NCBI RefSeq assembly: GCF_000003605.2
Contig: NW_003150979.1
Location: 1-34,596 of the forward strand
Origin: Saccoglossus kowalevskii
Lineage: Eukaryota; Hemichordata; Enteropneusta; Harrimaniidae
Length of the DNA stretch: 34,596 bases
Reading direction: 5' to 3'
The translations under genes and the position numbers were made by a program. The notes below the pieces were generated by a model. That model worked only from the letters and a program-made list of their open reading frames with translations. It was not told where the DNA came from and did not search any database. Shown in pieces: positions 25,868 through 34,596 of the stretch (its first letter is position 1; each line of letters starts with the position of its first letter).

Positions 25868-25875
25868 ATTGTAGA
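25868..25875 (+). repeat. Left flanking repeat ATTGTAGA of insert copy 2
   Basis: This is identical in position and context to the left flank of copy 1, including the preceding ATATCGGCC, as expected if the whole locus was duplicated. Confidence 0.6.
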
Positions 25876-26333
25876 TGAATGCTTGTAAAATAATGCTACA
25901 AGAAACAAAAATTTGGAATTGTTACAGCCATTTATATTTAAGAGCATTAGCAAACTTCCTACTGAGTGAATTGTTATGCAAATTAGCAATTATCTCAGCT
26001 TCTTTTTAGTGCACATTCCAGAACTTTAAAAAAAATAGCACAAGACGGCACTTTCTTCATAGTAAACAGATGTACACATAAACCAATTTTGAAGAGGAAA
26101 CAGAGCGAAGCATGGTTTAGAAGTTAAATTTTTTTAATCACTTTTGACCAAAAAAGCACATTTTTGTGCATATTTCAAACTACAGTGTCCATAAAAATAA
26201 AATACTAACACAACTTTAAAATTCATACAATAAGCTTTCCGAAAAATATATAGTTTTGTGGACAATGGAGATCATCTTGGTTTCCTAATTAACTAATTAA
26301 AATACCTGTCAGGTAAACTGCATCTCTACCTTA
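25876..26333. other. Non-satellite insert, copy 2
   Basis: This second copy is 458 bp and about 98-99% identical to 24418..24874 by eye. The differences I see are CATTTATATTTAAG for CATTTTTATTAAG (one substitution and one added base), GAGTGAATTG for GAGGGAATTG, CAAGACGGCAC for CAACACGACAC, and GTTAAATTTT for GTTAATTTTT. It has the same flanking ATTGTAGA at 25868..25875 and 26334..26341. Since its satellite flanks also match copy 1, it arose by segmental duplication and not by a second insertion. No gene is visible in it. Confidence 0.85.
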
Positions 26334-26341
26334 ATTGTAGA
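26334..26341 (+). repeat. Right flanking repeat ATTGTAGA of insert copy 2
   Basis: This is the partner of 25868..25875. It is followed by the same monomer series as copy 1, including TGTCATTGG and then GAGAACATAT. Confidence 0.6.
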
Positions 26342-28629
26342 GAATATATATTATAGACCACTGGCTTTACATGTCATTGGCCAATATTGACTCCAATATA
26401 GGCCATTGTAGAGAACATATATTATAGACCACTGGCTTTACATGTTATTGGCCAATATTGACCCCAATATAGGCCATTGCAGAGCATATATATTATAGAC
26501 CACTGGCTTTACATGTTATTGGCCAATATTGACCCCAATATAGGCCATTGTAGAGCATATATATTATAAACCACTGGCTTTACATGTTATTGGCCAATAT
26601 TGACCCCAATATAGGCCATTGTAGAGCATATATATTATAGACCACTGGCTTTACATGTTATTGGCCAATATTGACCCCAATATAGGCCATTGTAGAGCAT
26701 ATATATTATCGACCACTGGCTTTACATGTTATTGGCCAATATTGACCCCAATATAGGCCATTATAGAGCATATATATTATAGACCACTGGCTTTACATGT
26801 TATTGACCAATATTGACCCCAATATAGGCCATTGTAGAGCATATATATTATAGACCACTGGCTTTACATGTTATTGGCCAATATTGACCCCAATATAGGC
26901 CATTGTAAAACATGTATATTATAGACCACTGGCTTTACATGTTATTGGCCAATATTGACCCCAATATAGGCCATTGTAGACCACTGGCTTTACATGTTAT
27001 TGGCCAATATTGACCCCATTATAGGCCATTGTAGAGCATATATATTATAGACCACTGGCTTTACATGTTATTGGCCAATATTGACCCCAATATAGACCAT
27101 TGTAGAGCATATATATTATAGACCACTGGCTTTACATGTTATTGGCCAATATTGACCCCAATATAGGCTATTGTAGAGAATATATATTATAGACCACTGG
27201 CTTTACATGTTATTGGCCAATATTGACCCCAATATAGGCCATTGTAGAGCATATATATTATAGACCACTGGCTTTACATGTTATTGGCCAATATTGACCC
27301 CAATATAGGCCATTATAGAGCATATATATTATTGGCCAATATTGTCTCCAATATAGGCCATTGTAGAGCATATATATTATAGACCACTGGCTTTACATGT
27401 TATTGGCCAATATTGACCCCAATATAGGCCATTGTAGAGGATATATATTATAGACCACTGGCTTTACATGTTATTGGCCAATATTGACCCCATTATAGAC
27501 CATTGTAGAGCATATATATTATAGACCACTGGCTTTACATGTTATTGGCCAATATTGACCCCAATATAGGCTATTGTAGAGAATATATATTATAGACCAC
27601 TGGCTTTACATGTTATTGGCCAATATTGACCCCAATATAGGCCATTGTAGAGCATATATATTATAGACCACTGGCTTTACATGTTATTGGCCAATATTGA
27701 CCCCAATATAGGCCATTATAGACCATATATATTATTGGCCAATATTGTCTCCAATATAGGCTATTGTAGAGAATATATATTATAGACCACTGGCTTTACA
27801 TGTTATTGGCCAATATTTACCCCAATATAGGCCATTATAGACCATATATATTATTGGCCAATATTGTCTCCAATATAGGCTATTGTAGAGAATATATATT
27901 ATAGACCACTGGCTTTACATGTCATTGGCCAATATTGACTCCAATATAGGCCATTGTAGAGAATATATATTATAGACCACTGGCTTTACATGTTATTGGC
28001 CAATATTGACCCCAATATAGGCCATTGTAGAGCATATATATTATAGACCACTGGCTTTACATGTTATTGGCCAATATTGACCCCAATATAGGCCATTGTA
28101 GAGCATATATATTATAGACCACTGGCTTTACATGTTATTGGCCAATATTGACCCCAATATAGGCTATTGTAGAGAATATATATTATAGACCACTGGCTTT
28201 ACATGTTATTGGCCAATATTGACCCCAATATAGGCCATTGTAGAGCATATATATTATAGACCACTGGCTTTACATGTTATTGGCCAATATTGACCCCAAT
28301 ATAGGCCATTATAGAGCATATATATTATTGGCCAATATTGTCTCCAATATAGGCTATTGTAGAGAATATATATTATAGACCACTGGCTTTACATGTTATT
28401 GGCCAATATTGACCCCAATATACGCCATTGTAGAGAATATATATTATAGACCACTGGCTTTACATGTCATTGGCCAATATTGACCCCAATATACGCCATT
28501 GTAGAGAATATATATTATAGACCACTGGCTTTACATGTTATTGGCCAATATTGACCCCAATATAGGCCATTATAGACCATATATATTATTGGCCAATATT
28601 GACCCCAATATAGGCCATTATAGACCATA

Positions 28630-30225
28630 TATATTATTGGCCAATATTGTCTCCAATATAGGCTATTGTAGAGAATATATATTATAGACCACTGACTTTA
28701 CATGTCATTGGCCAATATTGACTCCAATATAGGCCATTGTAGAGAATATATATTATAGACCACTGGCTTTACATGTTATTGGCCAATATTGACCCCAATA
28801 TAGGCCATTATAGAGCATATATATTATAGACCATTGGCTTTACATGTTATTGGCCAATATTGACCACAATATAGGCCATTATAGACCATATATATTATTG
28901 GCCAATATTGTCTCCAATATAGGCTATTGTAGAGAATATATATTAAAGACCACTGGCTTTACCTGTTATTGGCCAATATTGACCCCAATATAGGCCATTG
29001 TAGAGCATATATATTATAGACCACTGGCTTTACATGTTATTGGCCAATATTGACCCCAATATAGGCCATTGTAGAGCATATATATTATAGACCACTGACT
29101 TTACATGTTATTGGCCAATATTGACCCCAATATAGGCCATTGTAGAGCATATATATTATAGACCACTGGCTTTACATGTTATTGACCAATATTGACCCCA
29201 ATATAGGCCATTGTAGAGCATATATATTATAGACCACTGGCTTTACATGTTATTGGCCAATATTGACCCCAATATAGGCCATTGTAGAGCATATATATTA
29301 TAGACCACTGGCTTTACATGTTATTGGCCAATATTGACCCCAATATAGGCCATTGTAGAGCATATATATTATAGACCACTGGCTTTACATGTTATTGGCC
29401 AATATTGACCCCAATATAGGCCATTGTAGAGCATATATATTATAGACCACTGGCTTTACATGTTATTGGCCAATATTGACCCCAATATAGGCCATTGTAG
29501 AGCATATATATTATCGACCACTGGCTTTACATGTTATTGGCCCATATTGACCCCAATATAGGCCATTATAGAGCATATATATTATAGACCACTGGCTTTA
29601 CATGTTATTGACCAATATTGACCCCAATATAGGCCATTGTAGAGCATATATATTATAGACCACTGGCTTTACATGTTATTGGCCAATATTGACCCCAATA
29701 TAGGCCATTGTAGAGCATATATATTATAGACCACTGGCTTTACATGTTATTGGCCAATATTGACCCCAATATAGGCCATTGTAGAGCATATATATTATCG
29801 ACCACTGGCTTTACATGTTATTGGCCAATATTGACCCCAATATAGGCCATTATAGAGCATATATATTATAGACCACTGGCTTTACATGTTATTGACCAAT
29901 ATTGACCCCAATATAGGCCATTGTAGAGCATATATATTATAGACCACTGGCTTTACATGTTATTGGCCAATATTGACCCCAATATAGGCCATTGTAGAGC
30001 ATATATATTATAGACCACTGGCTTTACATGTTATTGGCCAATATTGACCCCAATATAGGCTATTGTAGAGAATATATATTATAGACCACTGGCTTTACAT
30101 GTTATTGGCCAATATTGAACCCCAATATACGCCATTGTAGAGAATATATATTATAGACCACTGGCTTTACATGTTATTGGCCAATATTGACCCCAATATA
30201 GGCCATTGTAGAGCATATATATTAT
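28630..30225 (+). repeat. Long-range duplicated satellite block (offset 10,827), copy 2
   Basis: This is the partner of 17800..19400. It continues directly into a third copy of the GTCGAC monomer group (30284), while copy 1 continues into ordinary full-length monomers. The two therefore diverge at about 30.2 kb, a recombination junction between different repeat contexts. A one-base variant, GGCCCATATTG, is seen near 29541. Confidence 0.75.
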
Positions 30226-30249
30226 TGGCCAATATTGTCTCCAATATAG

Positions 30250-30720
30250 GCTATTGTAGAGAATATATATTAAAGACCACTGGGTCGACATGTTATTGGC
30301 CAATATTGACCCCAATATAGGCCATTGTAGAGAATATATATTATAGACCACTGGCTTTACATGTTATTGGCCAATATTGACCCCAATATAGGCCATTGTA
30401 GAGCATATATATTATAGACCACTGGCTTTACATGTTATTGGCCAATATTGACCCCAATATAGGCCATTGTAGAGCATATATATTATAGACCACTGACTTT
30501 ACATGTTATTGGCCAATATTGACCCCAATATAGGCCATTGTAGAGCATATATATTATAGACCACTGGCTTTACATGTTATTGGCCAATATTGACCCCAAT
30601 ATAGGCCATTATAGAGCATATATATTATAGACCACTGGCTTTACATGTTATTGGCCAATATTGACCCCAATATAGGCCATTGTAAAACATGTATATTATA
30701 GACCACTGGCTTTACATGTT
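30250..30720 (+). repeat. Duplicated satellite segment (offset 1,947), copy 1
   Basis: This segment contains a GTCGAC monomer (30284) and a GTAAAACATG monomer (30682). Both recur 1,947 bp downstream at 32231 and 32629, in about 32200..32667. The two copies part where one has TTATTGCCAATATTG and the other a normal full monomer. Edges are approximate. Confidence 0.7.
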
Positions 30721-33700
30721 ATTGCCAATATTGACCCCAATATAGGCTATTGTAGAGCATATATATTATAGACCACTGGCTTTACATGTTATTGGCCAAT
30801 ATTGACCCCAATATAGGCCATTGTAGAGCATATATATTATAGACCACTGGCTTTACATGTTATTGGCCAATATTGACCCCAATATAGGCTATTGTAGAGA
30901 ATATATATTATAGACCACTGGCTTTACATGTTATTGGCCAATATTGACCCCAATATAGGCCATTGTAGAGCATATATATTATAGACCACTGGCTTTACAT
31001 GTTATTGGCCAATATTGACCCTAATATACGCCATTGTAGAGAATATATATTATAGACCACTGGCTTTACATGTTATTGGCCAATATTGACCCCAATATAC
31101 GCCATTGTAGAGAATATATATTATAGACCACTGGCTTTACATGTTATTGGCCAATATTGACTCCAATATAGGCCATTGTAGAGCATATATATTATTGGCC
31201 AATATTGTCTCCAATATAGGCCATTGTAGAGAATATATATTATAGACCACTGGCTTTACATGTTATTGGCCAATATTGACTCCAATATAGGCTATTGTAG
31301 AGAATATATATTATAGACCACTGGCTTTACATGTTATTGGCCAATATTGACCCCAATATATATTATTGGCCAATATTGACCCCAATATAGGCCATTATAG
31401 AGCATATATATTATTGGCCAATATTGTCTCCAATATAGGCTATTGTAGAGAATATATATTATAGACCACTGGCTTTACATGTTATTGGCCAATATTGACT
31501 CCAATATAGGCTATTGTAGAGACTATCTATTATAGACCACTGGCTTTACATGTCATTGGCCAATATTGACTCCAATATGGGCCATTGTAGAGAATATATA
31601 TTATAGACCACTGGCTTTACATGTTATTGGCCAATATTGTCTCCAATATAGGACATTGTAGAGAATATATATTATAGACCACTGGCTTTACATGTTATTG
31701 GCCAATATTGACCCCAATATAGGCCATTATAGACCATATATATTATTGGCCAATATTGACCCCAATATAGGCCATTATAGACCATATATATTATTGGCCA
31801 ATATTGTCTCCAATATAGGCTATTGTAGAGAATATATATTATAGACCACTGACTTTACATGTCATTGGCCAATATTGACTCCAATATAGGCCATTGTAGA
31901 GAATATATATTATAGACCACTGGCTTTACATGTTATTGGCCAATATTGACCCCAATATAGGCCATTATAGAGCATATATATTATAGACCATTGGCTTTAC
32001 ATGTTATTGGCCAATATTGACCACAATATAGGCCATTATAGACCATATATATTATTGGCCAATATTGTCTCCAATATAGGCCATTGTAGAGCATATATAT
32101 TATAGACCACTGGCTTTACCTGTTATTGGCCAATATTGACCCCAATATAGCCATTATAGACCATATATATTATTGGCCATATTGTCTCCAATATAGGCTA
32201 TTGTAGAGAATATTTATTAAAGACCACTGGGTCGACATGTTATTGGCCAATATTGACCCCAATATAGGCCATTGTAGAGAATATATATTATAGACCACTG
32301 GCTTTACATGTTATTGGCCAATATTGACCCCAATATAGGCCATTGTAGAGCATATATATTATAGACCACTGGCTTTACATGTTATTGGCCAATATTGACC
32401 CCAATATAGGCCATTGTAGAGCATATATATTATAGACCACTGACTTTACATGTTATTGGCCAATATTGACCCCAATATAGGCCATTGTAGAGCATATATA
32501 TTATAGACCACTGGCTTTACATGTTATTGGCCAATATTGACCCCAATATAGGCCATTATAGAGCATATATATTATAGACCACTGGCTTTACATGTTATTG
32601 GCCAATATTGACCCCAATATAGGCCATTGTAAAACATGTATATTATAGACCACTGGCTTTACATGTTATTGGCCAATATTGACCCCAATATAGGCCATTG
32701 TAGAGCATATATATTATAGACCACTGGCTTTACATGTTATTGCCAATATTGACCCCAATATAGGCTATTGTAGAGAATATATATTATAGACCACTGGCTT
32801 TACATGTTATTGGCCAATATTGATCCCAATATAGGCCATTATAGAGCATATATATTATAGACCATGGGCTATACATGTTATTGGCCAATATTGACCCCAA
32901 TATAGGCCATTATAGACCATATATGTTATTGGCCAATATTGACCCCAATATAGGCTATTGTAGAGAATATATATTATAGACCACTGGCTTTACATGTTAT
33001 TGGCCAATATTGAACCCCAATATACGCCATTGTAGAGAATATATATTATAGACCACTGGCTTTACATGTAATTGGCCAATATTGACCCCAATATAGAGAA
33101 TATATATTATAGACCACTGGCTTTACATGTTATTGGCCAATATTGACTCCAATATAGAGAATATATATTATAGACCACTGGCTTTACATGTTATTGGCCA
33201 ATATTAACTCCAATATAGGCTATTGTAGAGAATATATATTATAGACCACTGGCTTTACATGTTATTGACCAATATTGACCCCAATATAGGCCATTGTAGA
33301 GAATATATATTTTAAACCACTGGCTTTACATGTTATTGGCCAATATTGACCCTAATATAGGCCATTGTAGAGCATATATATTATAGACCACTGACTTTAC
33401 ATGTTATTGGCCAATATTGACCCCAATATAGGCCATTGTAAAACATGTATATTATAGACCACTGGCTTTACATGTTATTGTCCAATATTGACCCCAATAT
33501 AGGCCATTGTAGAGCATATATATTATAGACCACTGGCTTTACATGTTATTGGCCAATATTGACCCCAATATAGGCTATTGTAGAGAATATATATTATAGA
33601 CCACTGGCTTTACATGTTATTGGCCAATATTGATCCCAATATAGGCCATTATAGAGCATATATATTATAGACCATTGGCTATACATGTTATTGGCCAATA

Positions 33701-34596
33701 TTGACCCCAATATAGACCATTATAGACCACTGGCTTTACATGTTATTGGCCAATATTGACCCCATTATAGGCCATTGTAGAGCATATATATTATAGACCA
33801 CTGGCTTTGCATGTTATTGGCCAATATTGACCCCAATATAGACCATTGTAGAGCATATATATTATAGACCACTGGCTTTACATGTTATTGGCCAATATTG
33901 ACCCCAATATAGGCTATTGTAGAGAATATATATTATAGACCACTGGCTTTACATGTTATTGGCCAATATTGACCCCAATATAGGCCATTGTAGAGCATAT
34001 ATATTATAGACCACTGGCTTTACATGTTATTGGCCAATATTGACCCCAATATAGGCCATTGTAGAGCATATATATTATCGACCACTGGCTTTACATGTTA
34101 TTGGCCAATATTGACCCCAATATAGGCCATTATAGAGCATATATATTATAGACCATTGGCTTTACATGTTATTGGCCAATGTTGACCCCAATATAGGCCA
34201 TTGTAGAGCATATATATTATAGATCACTGGCTTTACATGTTATTGGCCAATATTGACCCCAATATAGGCTATTGTAGAGAATATATATTATAGACCACTG
34301 GCTTTACATGTTATTGGCCAATATTGACCCCAATATAGGCCATTATAGAGCATATATATTATAGACCATTGGCTTTACATGTTATTGGCCAATGTTGACC
34401 CCAATATAGGCCATTGTAGAGCATATATATTATAGACCACTGGCTTTACATGTTATTGGCCAATATTGACCCCAATATAGGCTATTGTAGAGAATATATA
34501 TTATAGACCACTGGCTTTACATGTTATTGGCCAATATTGTCTCCAATATAGGCTATTGTAGAGAATATATATTATAGACCACTGGCTTTACCTGTT

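Larger units (their letters stand above)
24875..25875. repeat. 71-bp satellite array, block 2 (between inserts)
   Basis: About 1 kb of the same satellite separates the two insert copies. The left part is full-length monomers with one TATCGACC variant (25249). The right part holds GAACCCC, a short monomer and the GTCGAC monomer (25594). It then becomes ragged: between about 25628 and 25770 several one- or two-base losses occur (AATATAGCCATTG, GGCCATATTG, ATATATATAGACACTGG, GACCCAATAT). The ragged stretch lies next to the start of the second duplication unit. Confidence 0.95.
25750..26885 (+). repeat. Tandem segmental duplication carrying the insert, unit 2
   Basis: This is the partner of 24290..25425. 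It differs by scattered substitutions such as GTCTTCA for GTCTCCA near 25803 and CATTGCAGAG for CATTGTAGAG near 26478. The insert copies differ by about six changes. Right of the duplicated part it leads into a GTAAAACATG monomer (26905) and a GTAGACC junction (26976) that match 17264 and 17335 at an offset of 9,641. Confidence 0.88.
26334..34596. repeat. 71-bp satellite array, block 3
   Basis: The same satellite in the same orientation continues to the window end, so the right edge of the array is outside. It contains rearranged copies of sections seen earlier: CCCTAATATACG at 31019, GAGACTATC at 31519, CCACAATAT at 28864 and 32021, GTAAAACATG at 26905, 30682, 32629 and 33438, and the 61-bp monomer pair near 33095 and 33153. 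Close to 32900 the order jumps from a GACCATATATG monomer to the GAACCCC group, a likely junction. No gene is visible. Confidence 0.96.

Overview
The window is almost entirely one tandemly repeated satellite DNA with a 71-bp monomer. It covers 1..24417, 24875..25875 and 26334..34596, about 33.7 of 34.6 kb, and runs off the right end. I estimate 480-500 monomers from the length divided by an average spacing of about 68 bp; this is not a count. The only other sequence is a 457/458-bp insert present twice (24418..24874 and 25876..26333). I find no protein-coding gene, rRNA, tRNA, CRISPR array or bacterial-type regulatory site. The only open frames are short accidental readings through the repeat.

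The organism is very probably a eukaryote. Long homogenised satellite with higher-order structure, no genes over 34 kb, AT-rich monomers (about 37% GC) and a consensus without CpG fit centromeric, pericentromeric or other heterochromatin of an animal. I do not recognise the monomer or the insert from memory, so I name no species.

Layout. 1..2554 is array, ending in a perfectly phased run of fourteen 71-bp monomers (1561..2554). From about 3.5 to 10.75 kb it is organised in a complex unit of about 3.36 kb, with an earlier version of about 3.86 kb that carries seven more monomers. Blocks of 11.5-16.5, 17-20, 20-24 and 27-33 kb are further rearranged copies of the same material, shown by rare variants that recur at fixed offsets (for example 9,687, 17,839, 10,827 and 3,359 bp). 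At 24.3-26.9 kb the insert and its flanking satellite are duplicated with a 1,458/1,459-bp offset. The rest is array to the window end.

The monomer has a strong internal design: a 12-bp perfect palindrome with two opposed CCAAT boxes, a third CCAAT, an almost perfect 10-bp inverted repeat around a 6-nt spacer, and an alternating TA tract. Shorter monomers (61, 55, 52 and 48 bp) are each explained by one deletion between short direct repeats inside the monomer. The most notable item is the insert: each copy is flanked by an exact 8-bp repeat, ATTGTAGA, which could be a target-site duplication, and it marks a recent segmental duplication inside the satellite.
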